Assembly: GCF_020400605.1 (NCBI RefSeq)
Contig: NZ_JAINRD010000024.1
Span: forward strand, 99,131 to 163,130
Direction: 5' to 3'
Length of the DNA stretch: 64,000 bases
Origin: Streptomyces aculeolatus
Lineage (GTDB): Bacteria; Actinomycetota; Actinomycetes; Streptomycetales; Streptomycetaceae
The position numbers and the translations under genes were made by a program. The notes beneath the pieces are model-generated. The model was not told the origin of the DNA. It was given only the letters and a program-made list of their open reading frames with translations, and did not search any database. How positions within the stretch are numbered: the first letter of the stretch is position 1; each line of letters starts with the position of its first letter. This document shows, piece by piece, positions 10,416 through 18,850 of this stretch.

Positions 10416-12376
10416 GAAAGCTCCTCGGTGGTGTGGGGGCGCGGCCCGCCCGCGGGGGTGAGGGCGAGGACGGCGCGGGCGATGGCGTCGGAGTCGCCGA
10501 GGGTCACGGAGTTCACCCCGGGTCGTATGCCCGCGGCGGTCACCCAGTGCACGGCCTCGGTCGGGACGCCGTAGGCGAAGCGGCGGGGGTGGGCCTCGCC
10601 GGCGGCGTCGATCAGGGGGTACGGGCGCTCGCCGACGTCCAGTCCGCCGGTCACCACGTCGGCGCCGGAGTCGCTGGAGATGCGGTACGCGCGGCACTGG
10701 CCGGTGGCGAGGAGGTGGGTGAGCAGGGGGTCGGCGGTGCGCCGGATGTCGGGCTCCGGCAGCCGCGCCTCGATCAGCGCCGCGGCCCGCACCGGCGGGC
10801 CCTGCACCCGGCTCGACTCGGCGACGAACGCCGGTTCCTCGCCCGTACGGTCGATGCGCACGCGCAGCTCCGGACCCATGAACTGCAGGACACCCGCGTT
10901 GGCCAGCGCGATGGTCTCCTCGATCCGGGAGGGGGGCGGGCCGATGGACAGGTAGGCGTTCAGCGGCGTGTACCAGTTCTGCAGGTCGTCGCGGTAGGAG
11001 ATGCCCTCGAGACCGCCGTGGTCGACGACGAGGCGGATCTCGTTGCGCAGGTCGCGCAGCACGTCGAGCGCCGCCTTCAGCGGTCCGCTGACGTTGCCCT
11101 CGCGGGCCTCGCGCACGTCGTCCGCGAGGTGGCCCAGCAGCCAGTCGCGGAACTCCGCGCGGCTGTGGAACTCGCGGGTCGCGTACGGGCGGTCGATACG
11201 CGCCCAGTCCCACCGGTCCGCGGCGGGTATCCGGTGCTCGTCGAGCAGCGCGGCCTCCACCTCGGCGGTGGGCGCGGCGAGGTACCGCGCGACGAACGCC
11301 TCCCGTTCCGCACCCCGGCCCCGCGCCGCGAGGAGGGCGCCGTAGTAGACGCTCGCGACCTCCTTGGCGATCAGCGGCCACAGGTCGACGGCGAAGTACA
11401 CCCGCCCGCCCGCGGTGCCGCGCTCCCGCAGCCGGTCGACGACCTCGGGGGTGAGCAGCCGCGGCTCGTAACGGCCGTGCGCGCCCTTCTCATTGTGCCC
11501 GCGGGCGTGGTACGGGACACCGCGCCGGGAGCCGGCGAAGAGCAGGGGCTCGCGGCCGGACGGCCGGTAGACCAGCCGGTCGCCGCTGCGCTCGAACCGG
11601 CCGCCGCGGCCGGTGGTGAGCAGGGCGAGGTGGTCGAAGAAGTTCAGTCCGAGCCCGCGCAGCACCACGTTCTGACCGGGCCGGATCGCGGAGAGATCGG
11701 CGTCTGCCGGATTGACGGGCGTGACGAGCACGAGCCCGCACTCGTCCGCCTCCCGCGCGAGTTCCTTCTCGCCCGCGGTGGCCCGCGCCGGCAGGTGCCC
11801 CTGGGCGAGGACGACGGCGTCGAGGTGGCGTAAGCGGGTGCCGTCGGCGAGGGAGAGGCACTGCCCCGCGGCGCCGTCCTCCTCCTCGTCGAGGGCGACC
11901 GCGGTGGACCGGTGCACCCGCACGCTGACGTGCGCCGGGGCGCCCGCCACCACCCGGCGGAAGGAGTCCCCCAGGTAGTGCCCGTAGAACGCCCGCGTCG
12001 GGTAGTCGTCAGGACCCAGCTGCCGCGCCTCGGCCAGCGCCCCGCCCGGCAGCGGCGGCCCGGCCTCCTCGCCGCGTACGACGGACCGCGCCCACTCGTA
12101 GAGGCTGGGCCCGGCCTCGATCGGCCCCTCCATCTCCACGCTGGCGTCGGTGTAGACGGTGACCTGCGAGGCGACGGTGTTCATCAGCAGCAAGTCCGGC
12201 TGGTCGGTCCGCCAGACCCGCCCCGCCCCCGGCGGGTGCGGGTCGACGACGTGGATGCGCAGTTCCTCGTGGGCGGGGGACTTGCGCTCGTTGGCGCAGA
12301 TCCGCTCCAGGACCGACAGGCCTCGCGGCCCGGCGCCGACGACGCAGACGTTCAACTGCCCGTTGGACATGGACAC
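10412..12376 (-). CDS. FAD/NAD(P)-binding protein (CreE-like N-oxygenase candidate)
   Basis: A 654-aa flavoprotein. The N-terminal dinucleotide motif VCVVGAGPRGLSVLERI is followed by HVVDPHPPGAGRVWR and an LLMNTVASQVTVYTD segment. A central ATG-like strand VVLAQGH and a second VVLRGLGLNFFDHL element suggest the two-nucleotide architecture of the NAD_binding_9 family. Size and context match CreE-type aspartate N-monooxygenases. Its stop overlaps the GTG of the downstream lyase, so the two are translationally coupled. Other members act on unrelated substrates, so the reaction is a hypothesis. Confidence 0.75.
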   Translation of the reverse strand: MSMSNGQLNVCVVGAGPRGLSVLERICANERKSPAHEELRIHVVDPHPPGAGRVWRTDQPDLLLMNTVASQVTVYTDASVEMEGPIEAGPSLYEWARSVVRGEEAGPPLPGGALAEARQLGPDDYPTRAFYGHYLGDSFRRVVAGAPAHVSVRVHRSTAVALDEEEDGAAGQCLSLADGTRLRHLDAVVLAQGHLPARATAGEKELAREADECGLVLVTPVNPADADLSAIRPGQNVVLRGLGLNFFDHLALLTTGRGGRFERSGDRLVYRPSGREPLLFAGSRRGVPYHARGHNEKGAHGRYEPRLLTPEVVDRLRERGTAGGRVYFAVDLWPLIAKEVASVYYGALLAARGRGAEREAFVARYLAAPTAEVEAALLDEHRIPAADRWDWARIDRPYATREFHSRAEFRDWLLGHLADDVREAREGNVSGPLKAALDVLRDLRNEIRLVVDHGGLEGISYRDDLQNWYTPLNAYLSIGPPPSRIEETIALANAGVLQFMGPELRVRIDRTGEEPAFVAESSRVQGPPVRAAALIEARLPEPDIRRTADPLLTHLLATGQCRAYRISSDSGADVVTGGLDVGERPYPLIDAAGEAHPRRFAYGVPTEAVHWVTAAGIRPGVNSVTLGDSDAIARAVLALTPAGGPRPHTTEELS

Positions 12377-12572
12377 CTACTCCTCGGAGGCGACGTACAG
12401 GACCCTTACCGGACGAGAGTTCCACAATGCCCGACCTCACAGCGATGACAAGTTCCTGTGAGGTGAACGCCGACGGCACCGCGGGACGGGCGCTGACGTG
12501 CGGATTGCCCCGCGCCCGGACGCCGGGATGCGGTAGGAAGGTCGGGCGGCCCAACTCCAGGAGGTGGCGCGG

Positions 12573-13019
12573 GTGGAGAACGTCCTGCCGGGTGTGGTGG
12601 GGGCGCTCATCGGACTCGCGGGTGTGCTGCTCGGCGCGTACGCGACCGGGCGCAGCGAGGACCGGCGGTGGCTGCGGGAGCAGAAGCTGCGGAGCGCGGC
12701 CGACATGATCACGGCCGGACTGCACCTGTACGAGGCGCAGCTGGAGCGCAGCGACCAGCGCCGGCTGACCACGGCGGACCGGGTCGCCTGGCAGGACCGG
12801 ATGCAGACGGGCAGGTCGCACATCCACCTGCTGTGCGGCGCGGAGGCGCGCGCGGCGGCGGACGCCTTCTCGGGGCTGGTGTGGCGGTACGAGGGCAGCC
12901 GGCACGTGTCGGACGAGGCGGAGGTGCGGCGGGCGCTCGGCGCGTTGACCCGGGAGCTGCGGCGTGAGATCCGGTCGGACGGGCCGGAGCGCCGACCGCG
13001 GGGGGTCCCTCGGCGCTGA
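12573..13019 (+). CDS. Small membrane-anchored hypothetical protein
   Basis: A 148-aa protein with one N-terminal membrane helix (VLPGVVGALIGLAGVLLGAY) followed by a charged cytoplasmic helical region (RSEDRRWLREQK, RSHIHLLCGAEARAAADAF) and a basic tail. GTG 12573 lies 8 bp after AGGAGG; the GTG at 12564 would overlap that site. The family is not recognised. It is divergent from the flavoprotein gene. Confidence 0.65.
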   Translation: MENVLPGVVGALIGLAGVLLGAYATGRSEDRRWLREQKLRSAADMITAGLHLYEAQLERSDQRRLTTADRVAWQDRMQTGRSHIHLLCGAEARAAADAFSGLVWRYEGSRHVSDEAEVRRALGALTRELRREIRSDGPERRPRGVPRR

Positions 13020-13127
13020 CGCCGGGCGCTCCCGGGGTCACGGCCGGCACCCCGCCACGTCAGGCCCGGGGCCGCGACCGTCACGCGGTAGCGTCGGCCG
13101 GGTGCTCTACGTGACTGCCGCCGCGGG

Positions 13128-14150
13128 GTGCCGGCCGTGACCCCGGGCAGTGCGGGCGCCCGCAGCCGGTGGTGGACGCGCGTGCGCCGGCTGTGGTGGG
13201 TGCCCGCGGCGCTGCTCGTCACGGCGGGGCTGCTGATCGCGGTCTCGCGCCGCGGCGAACTGCGCCGGGCGCTCGAACTGCTCACCCACGTCAGCCCGGC
13301 CAAGGCGCTGGTCGCGCTGGCGTGCCAGGCGGCTGCCCTGGTGTGCCTGGCCGGGCTGCAGCAGTGGCTGCTCGCGGTCGGCGGGGTGCGGGTCGCGCCG
13401 GTCGCCATGAACCGGCTGGTGCTGGCGGCGAACGCGATGGCCGGTGCGCTCCCGGGCGGTACGGCCTTCGCCGCGGCCTGGCTCTTCCGCGAGTTCAGAC
13501 GCCGGGGCGCCGACCGGGCGCTGACGGCCGGGGTGCTGGCGGCCTCGGGCGTGCTGTCCGGGCTGGGCCTCGCGGTGGTGATGCTGCTGGGCGTGCTCCT
13601 GGCCGGGACCCGCGGTCCCGGCACGGCGCTGCTGTGGCTCTTCGCGCTGCTGGGGCTGCTGGCCGCGGCCGGCCTGGCCGCGCTGCGCTCGCCGGCCGTA
13701 CGGGACGCGATCGGGCGCCGCTGGCGGCGGACGGCGGCCCGGCACGAGCGCCTCGACGCGGCCGGCCGGGCGACCCGGCAACTTGTCGTCCACGCCCGGA
13801 GCGTCCGGCCGGGTGTACGCCCCTGGCTGACGCCGGCCGCGCTGGCCCTGCTCAACTGGCTCCTCGACGCGGCCTGTCTGCTGGCCAGCCTGTGGGCGCT
13901 GGGCGTCCCGGTGCCCTGGAGCGGCCTGCTGCTCGCCTTCGCGCTGGTGCAGATCCCGGTCAGCGCGCGCATCACACCGGGCGGGCTGGGCATCGCGGAG
14001 GCCGGCCTGACGGGGCTGCTGGTCGCGTACGGGCTGGAGCCGGGCCAGGCGTTCGCCGCCACCCTGCTGTACCGGATCTTCAGTTACTGGCTGCCCCTGC
14101 CGGTCGGCGGGGGGTGCTGGGTCGCGACGGCGCTGGAGCGCAGGCGGTGA
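13128..14150 (+). CDS. Lysylphosphatidylglycerol synthase TM-region (YbhN/UPF0104) family protein
   Basis: A 340-aa integral membrane protein with about 7-8 helices, e.g. WVPAALLVTAGLLIAVS at the N-terminus. Family landmarks are NAMAGALPGGTAFAAAWLFR and the C-terminal IPVSARITPGGLGIAEAGLT, followed by YRIFSYWLPL. These mark the flippase-like LPG_synthase_TM fold. Proteins of this family move lipids or assist envelope lipid modification; the aminoacyl-transferase domain of MprF is absent. Alternative GTG starts exist at 13137. Confidence 0.85.
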   Translation: MPAVTPGSAGARSRWWTRVRRLWWVPAALLVTAGLLIAVSRRGELRRALELLTHVSPAKALVALACQAAALVCLAGLQQWLLAVGGVRVAPVAMNRLVLAANAMAGALPGGTAFAAAWLFREFRRRGADRALTAGVLAASGVLSGLGLAVVMLLGVLLAGTRGPGTALLWLFALLGLLAAAGLAALRSPAVRDAIGRRWRRTAARHERLDAAGRATRQLVVHARSVRPGVRPWLTPAALALLNWLLDAACLLASLWALGVPVPWSGLLLAFALVQIPVSARITPGGLGIAEAGLTGLLVAYGLEPGQAFAATLLYRIFSYWLPLPVGGGCWVATALERRR

Positions 14151-14255
14151 GCGGCCGCCGGAGCCGGCGGCCCGCGCCCCCGGACGCCGCGGGCGCCGGG
14201 TGAAGCGGCGGTGTCGCTGACCTGCCGTCCGGGAGCGGTGCCCCACGCTTGCCGG

Positions 14256-14611
14256 GTGACGGGAACGAACGGACGCGCGGACGGCAGCAGTAAAGCCGGT
14301 CCTCCGGGGCCGGCCGCCGTGCTGCCGAGCCTGAGCGAGGAGCAGGCCCGGGCGCTGCGGCGGGTCGGCAGGGCCTGGGGACGGGTGTCGGCCGCCCCCG
14401 AGGTGTGGCGGCGGGCGCTGCCGGTGGAGCCGGACGTGGGGTCGTTCCCGGCGTCGGCGGAGGCGAGTCCGGCGTGGTTCGGGCGGCTGGTGCCGCTCTC
14501 CCCGCTGCGGGCGCGGGCCGCGGAGGGCCGGCCGGGTCCGGAGGCCGCCGTCCGGCCGGAGGCGGGCTCGCGGGTCCGCGGGGTGCTGATCGGGGCGCCC
14601 CTGGCGAGTTC
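14256..14611 (+). other. Unidentified open frame abutting the permease remnant
   Basis: A GTG-initiated open stretch reads LPSLSEEQARALRRVGRAW and SPAWFGRLVPLSPLRAR. Its composition looks like a real N-terminal protein region but no family is recognised. It meets the permease remnant near 14600-14620 in a different frame, as if a deletion joined two genes. It may be a broken gene. Confidence 0.3.
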
Positions 14612-15700
14612 ACCGGCGTGGTGCCCACCGGCCAGGAGACGGTGCTCTCCCAGCTCGCCCATCTCTCCTTCGGCAACGGGTGGTTCTACATCTACGTCCA
14701 GGCGGCCACCGCCGCCGTGCTCCTGCTTGCCGCCAACACCGCCTTCAACGACTTCCCCCGGGTCCTGTCGCTGCTGGCCCGGGACGAGTACGCGCCCAAG
14801 CTGTTCCTGCGGCTCGGCGACCGGCTCGCGTACAGCGGCGGCATCGTGCTGCTGTCCCTGGCCGCGGCCCTGGTGTACGTCGCCTTCGAGGGCCGGACGA
14901 ACTCCCTCATCCCGCTCTACGCGGTCGGGGTGTTCCTCGCCTTCACGCTCTCCCAGACCGGCATGGTCGTCCACTGGTGGCGGCTGCGCGAGCCGCACTG
15001 GCGCAAGAGCCTCGTCTTCAACGCCACCGGCGCCGTGCTGTCCGGGCTCGTCCTGCTGACCGCCGGCGTCAGCAAGTTCACCGCGGGCGCCTGGGCCGCG
15101 CTCGTCATCATCGTCCTCTTCCTGCTGGTCACCACCCGCGTCAAGCGCCACTACACGACCACGCGCGAGACCCTGCGCCTGCGGCCCCACGCCGTCGAAC
15201 TCCCCGCGCGCTCCGAGGCGGGCCCGCTGGCCCCGGCCGCCGGCGCCGCGGGGGCCTCGCCCGCCGACCGGGAGACCGAGGAGATCCCCGAGGAGATCCA
15301 CCACCTGTCGGTGATCCCCATCGCCACCCTGGACCTCGCCGGCATGCGCACCCTCGCGTACGCCGCCTCCCTCGGACAGCCCGCGCTGGCCGTCCACATC
15401 AGCACCACCGAGGAGGAGGAGCGGCGCTTTCGCGCGTACTGGAGCCTGTGGGGCGACCACCTCCCCCTGCAGACCGTCCTGTCGCCCTACCGCGCCCTCG
15501 TGGCCCCCCTGGTGCACTACATCGAAACCCTCCACCGGCTCAATCCCGACCTCACCCTCACGGTGATCCTGCCGGAGGTCGTCACCCGGCACCGCCGGCA
15601 CCAACTGCTGCACAGCCGCATGGCGAGCCGGCTGCGGCGCGCCCTGCGCCATCTGCCGAAGATCGTCGTCACGACGGTGCCGTTCCACCTGCCGTACTGA
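14612..15700 (+). pseudogene. N-terminally truncated APC-family amino acid permease
   Basis: About 360 codons of the C-terminal half of an APC permease: GQETVLSQLAHLSFGNG, then membrane helices through LLLAANTAFNDFPRVLSLLA, RNSLIPLYAVGVFLAFTLSQ-like (here GRTNSLIPLYAVGVFLAFTL), WRKSLVFNATGAVLSG and a helix after TAGVSKFTAGAWA. A long hydrophilic tail (ETEEIPEEIHHLSVIPIATL onward) follows. The first five or six helices, including the substrate-binding TM1, are missing and no start codon with a ribosome binding site is present. Transport activity is therefore unlikely. Confidence 0.7.
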
Positions 15701-15847
15701 GAAACGGCGGGCGCGCGCACGCATGGCGGCCGGGCGCGGCGGGGAGGAGGGGGTGGAGCGACGGGAGGCCCGCGGGCAGGACGGGACGAGCGGCGGTCGG
15801 CGGCGGGGTCCGCAGGTTGGGCCCTCCCTGGGGGAGGAGGGCAGCCC

Positions 15848-15908
15848 TGCGCCCCCGGCAGGACTCGAACCTGCGACCAAGCGCTTAGAAGGCGCCAGCT
15901 CCATCCGC
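15848..15908 (-). other. 3' fragment of tRNA-Arg(TCT), attachment-site-like
   Basis: Read on the minus strand, this holds an anticodon arm with loop CTTCTAA (anticodon TCT), an intact T arm (GCAGG TTCGAGT... CCTGC, read as GCAGGTTCGAGTCCTGC) and the 3' acceptor strand CGGGGGC. The matching 5' acceptor strand is absent on the right, so this is only the 3' part of a tRNA gene. Such fragments are left when tyrosine-recombinase elements integrate at tRNA 3' ends. The foreign flank lies to the right, so chromosome-like DNA ends about here. Tandem GGGGAC motifs at 15969-15985 could be integrase arm sites. Confidence 0.65.
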
Positions 15909-16246
15909 TTGGATACCATATCTGACCTGTGTAAACACGGCTCCCTATCGCCTGTCCTGCAGGTCTGGGGGACGCGTAGGGGACTTAGCGTTTCCGTGGG
16001 TTGTGGATCGCTGGCGTATTCGTCTGGCCAAGATTGCTGACGTGCTTAGCCCTGGAGGGCTCGCAACATCCGGCCGCCCGGGTGGCGCATGGGATCGTGC
16101 GAATGCCGGTACGGGTGTTCGTCGCTCTCAGGATCGGGTGGCGCTCTGCGTGGCCCGCTCCTTGCCCTGGAGGGGGATGGCCGTGGTGGCGAGCGGGCAG
16201 CCGTCGCGGCCATATGGTCTGCTCTCGCCTCCAATGTGGTCGACGC
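15909..16246 (+). other. Gene-free stretch beside the tRNA-Arg fragment
   Basis: No convincing gene. It contains the GGGGAC direct repeats near 15970-15985 and one copy of the CRISPR-like repeat at 16045-16067. Confidence 0.5.
16045..16067 (-). repeat. Outlying copy of the palindromic repeat
   Basis: The sequence CCCTGGAGGGCTCGCAAC, preceded by CTTAG, matches the three copies at 17855-18005 in its palindromic core and GCAAC end but diverges where they have CATCAG. It lies 1.8 kb from the main group. Confidence 0.6.
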
Positions 16247-17107
16247 TCAGTGATGGCGGCTAGCTCGCTGCTTGTAGAGGTCGAAGGCGTGGTTGAGGAT
16301 TGAGACTGCCGCCTCGGCTGCCCACTGCATGATCTTGGCTGAGCCGGTCATCCGGGTGATGGCGGTCGTGCCTTCGGTACGGACGATCTCCAGATCGCTC
16401 ATCGAGAGGGTGCCACGGAAGTCACCGTGGGCCATCGAGCTGCAGCCCTTCCAGGCGGCTTCCGCCGGATCGCTCTTGACGACCGTGAGGGCGCCTGCCT
16501 CGCGGACCATCTCGCTGTACCCAGGTCGGGCCTTCAGAAATGCCGCCGCTTCCTCGGGGGTGGCCCCGACCGCGGTGAGCATGGCGGTGAGTTGTGCCTT
16601 GCGGGTATCGAGGCTGGGGGTGAGTCTTCCTCCAAGGAGCGCGACGGTCTTGGCCGACTGCTGCACTTCGTTCCATTCGAGAACGATCCGGCGCTGCACA
16701 CGCTCGGGGCGGGCGGGTGGTGCGAGCATCCATACGGCGCGGGCGGCGTTCTCTAGGAGGCCACGGAGGAGTGTGTACTGTGCGTGGGTGTGCAGGGTCA
16801 CGGTGAGGTGTTGCGGAAAGTCTTCCTCGATGTCCAGGCCGATGAGGCTGCGGTAGAGGCACCTCATGTGGTCGCAGGCGACGCTGAGGGCACTCCACGC
16901 GGCCCCCGAGAGTTCGTACGGGTGCGTGCGATTGTCGTCGCCGGCGAAGGCGCTTCCATCCTGGATCGCCCAGCCGCCGTCAGTGCGGACGATCTTGTCG
17001 TATCTCATAGCCCCGGCGAGGAGTTCCAGCAAGGCGCGTTGGTGCTGTTGTTCATCATTCTCGGTTGCCATCGCTTCATCGTCCGCCGCGAGTTCCGGGC
17101 GAACCAT
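16247..17107 (-). CDS. Hypothetical protein, 286 aa, between two tRNA fragments
   Basis: A soluble helical protein with no recognised motif. Features: HPYELSGAAWSALSVACDHM, LLRGLLENAARAVWMLAPPA and SSMAHGDFRGTLS. The pattern of conserved-looking His/Trp helices resembles uncharacterised streptomycete proteins with no known activity. ATG 17107 or ATG 17071 could start it; neither has a strong ribosome binding site. It is the only gene in the 1.6-kb segment bounded by outward-facing tRNA-Arg and tRNA-Met 3' fragments. Confidence 0.65.
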   Translation of the reverse strand: MVRPELAADDEAMATENDEQQHQRALLELLAGAMRYDKIVRTDGGWAIQDGSAFAGDDNRTHPYELSGAAWSALSVACDHMRCLYRSLIGLDIEEDFPQHLTVTLHTHAQYTLLRGLLENAARAVWMLAPPARPERVQRRIVLEWNEVQQSAKTVALLGGRLTPSLDTRKAQLTAMLTAVGATPEEAAAFLKARPGYSEMVREAGALTVVKSDPAEAAWKGCSSMAHGDFRGTLSMSDLEIVRTEGTTAITRMTGSAKIMQWAAEAAVSILNHAFDLYKQRASRHH

Positions 17108-17420
17108 GGGCCGTGCGGCCCTCGGCGCCGCTCGGCAGGCGGTGAGGGCTATGGCGTAGAGGGCTCAACGAAGGCGACGGCGAGGGGCCTGAAGGTAGTC
17201 GTCTCTGCTCAGCAAGCGCGGGCCACCGGGATCGGTTCGCCGATACCGTCGACAGCCAGGTTCCGTACCGCCGGTCGTCCTCGGTTTCTTGCACGCCGAT
17301 GGTAAGAGCGCGATGTTACCAGCCCGGCGAGACCGGCGGGACGGGGTCGTCCACGGTCATCCACACAGGGCCGGACACGGGACGCGCAGGCAGCCCGCGG
17401 TGGGAGGCCGCACGCGGAGT
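17108..17420 (+). other. Gene-free stretch
   Basis: Nothing supported: no coding frame resembling a known protein, no RNA gene other than the tRNA fragment that begins at 17421. Confidence 0.4.
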
Positions 17421-17468
17421 TGCGGACTCATAATCCGTCGGCCGTGGGTTCGAGTCCCACCCGCCCCA
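17421..17468 (+). other. 3' fragment of a CAT-anticodon tRNA, attachment-site-like
   Basis: Contains an anticodon stem-loop GCGGACTCATAATCCGT (anticodon CAT, elongator Met-type or Ile2), a T arm GTGGGTTCGAGTCCCAC and the acceptor strand CCGCCCC followed by A. No complementary 5' acceptor or D arm is found upstream, so the tRNA gene is only its 3' half. About 90 bp downstream lies a 24-bp element shared with the tRNA-Lys fragment region. Confidence 0.7.
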
Positions 17469-17558
17469 CCCAGAGACCTCCGAGAGGGATCGTTTCGACC
17501 AGGGGTTTCCTGCTCGGTCCTCGTCTGCGGAGGCCGCCCGGGCGACGACGAAGATCGT

Positions 17559-17582
17559 TTGCTGGGCCGCTGCTGGCCCGAA
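17559..17582 (+). repeat. 24-bp element shared with the tRNA-Lys junction
   Basis: TTGCTGGGCCGCTGCTGGCC plus CGAA matches 35889-35912 at 22 of 24 positions. Both copies lie 65-90 bp downstream of tRNA 3' fragments in the same orientation, as expected of integrase arm-binding sites. Confidence 0.55.
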
Positions 17583-17854
17583 CGCCAAAGGATCATGGTC
17601 CTGGCCCGCCGGGTATGTGAGGTACGGGACCTCGACGGGTCGGCACCCTCGCCGGAGATGAGGTGTACCCGGGCGGCCGGTGTCATGTACGAGTCGGCGC
17701 TCGCTCGGCTTCGCGACGTCGTGCGCTTCGGCCTCGGGTCCGACTGGCACGGGCGAAGCATCTCGTGATCAGTTTCATGAGCCTTGATAGCGTCAGTGTC
17801 GGCCCCGCCCTCCTCGCCGCGCCGGGGGTCGCCCTTTCGGGGAGGGCCGCTCCT

Positions 17855-18005
17855 GTTGCGAGCCCTCCAGGGCTGATGACGATACGGTCTGCAAGCGGGT
17901 GCGCATCCGCTCGCGCCGAGCTTGCGAGCCCTCCGGGGCTGATGACGACCAGCCTGAACCAGTCGGCCAGGCGGGTGTCCTCATCAGCCCTGGAGGGCTC
18001 GCAAC
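17855..18005. repeat. Cluster of three CRISPR-like palindromic repeats
   Basis: Three 28-bp copies share the core TTGCGAGCCCTCCRGGGCTG and end GATGACGA or GATGAGGA. The first two (17855-17882, 17921-17948) are direct with a 38-bp unique spacer; the third (17978-18005) is inverted after 29 bp. The core AGCCCT-CC-AGGGCT forms a short hairpin. Repeat length, palindrome, GTTGC end and 66-bp period resemble a decayed CRISPR array, but there are only two directly repeated units and no cas gene in view. An alternative is a dispersed palindromic element. Confidence 0.6.
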
Positions 18006-18107
18006 CGCATTCACACCCTTTACACAGATCAGAGCCGTACCAAGGGTCTGCTGCCTGTCCGGTAAACGGACCCATATCGGCGTGTCTGCCAGTGGGGGTG
18101 GGTGGTG

Positions 18108-18194
18108 ATGGCGATCGACAACTCCCGCAGCCGGACGAGATCTTACCCTCGCCAGTTCATCACCCCAGAGTTCCAGAGACGTGTGCTGGAGTAG
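18108..18194 (+). pseudogene. Possible transposase N-terminal fragment
   Basis: A 28-codon frame reading SYPRQFITPEFQRRVLE resembles the start of IS3-type OrfA proteins (charged, RxYPxEFK-like) and stops at TAG 18192. Nothing further of a transposase follows, so at best it is a stub. Confidence 0.2.
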
Positions 18195-18351
18195 GTGGAT
18201 CCCTGAAGGCCGCGGTGATCGATCCACGATTGTGGCTGGCTCCCTATGCTGGCACGGGCGTATCTGTTGGTCGGAAGCTGTTGGCTGCCGCGATGGTGGT
18301 GGGACTTGTTCTGGGATTCCGCGTCGACGTGCTCGCCGAAAGGAGCGGGTG

Positions 18352-18676
18352 CTTAGAAGGCCGTCCGTACTGCTCGATCCGGTGGCGCAGGTAGCCGGCG
18401 GGGATCTGGGTGAGGCGGGCCCAGTCCTCCAGGCCCATGCTCGATCCGAAGGCGTGGTGAGGCACGCCGGTGCCCAAAGTGGAGCGTGGGCCTGTTGTTC
18501 GGCGATCGCCTCTGTGGGTCCCATCCCTGGGACAGGTGCCGGTGGATCGTGGTGTACGGACAGGCCGCCCGGGATCGATCGCCCAGTGGCTCAGGGGCTT
18601 TGTGTCCCCGAACGCGGTGACAGCAAGAGCGAAGTGGGCCGTCACCGCCCTTCTCCAGGGCCTCGGTGAACGTCAT
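18352..18676 (-). pseudogene. Frameshifted repeat-motif (helix-rich, DNA-binding-like) protein
   Basis: Two copies of a motif often seen in actinobacterial mobile DNA occur in different frames. One is AVTAFGDTKPLSHWAIDP, continuing in another frame as TTIHRHLSQGWDPQ. The other is AFGSSMGLEDWARLTQIPAG followed by YLRHRIEQYGR. Each unit reads as a possible helix-turn-helix. Frame changes near 18580 and 18490 break the gene. Confidence 0.45.
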
Positions 18677-18850
18677 GCGGGACTTGGTGAACTGGTTGTG
18701 GAGCCAATGATCACCGTGGGGTGCTGACCTGCAATAACGTGCCGATCTGACCGGTGACCAGCCAGAATCACCTTCTGTGGTTGAGGCTGATCACCGGCAC
18801 TTTCGGCCTGCGTGTGCCGTGGTTGTGCCCTCGGAAGGACAACGCGGGTT

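Larger units (their letters stand above)
17469..18351 (+). other. Mostly non-coding remnant DNA
   Basis: No intact gene. It contains the shared 24-bp element, the palindromic repeat group at 17855-18005 and a possible transposase N-terminal fragment at 18108-18194. The remaining frames look non-coding. Confidence 0.5.

Noticed and set aside
8832..10574. Plus-strand frame opposite the lyase
   Set aside because: Antisense GC-bias frame with no recognisable protein features.
12437..14062. Long minus-strand frame opposite the LPG-synthase-like gene
   Set aside because: Composition is serine/arginine-rich antisense noise; the plus strand encodes membrane helices of a known family.
15848..15908. 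Intact tRNA-Arg gene
   Set aside because: The 5' acceptor strand and a proper D arm are missing, so only a 3' fragment is supported.
17316..17768. Protein reading GGWDSNPRPTDYES on the minus strand
   Set aside because: This is the well-known false translation of a tRNA 3' end, here the CAT-type fragment.
17855..18005. Functional CRISPR array
   Set aside because: Only two direct units, a third copy inverted, and no cas genes in the window; recorded as CRISPR-like repeats only.
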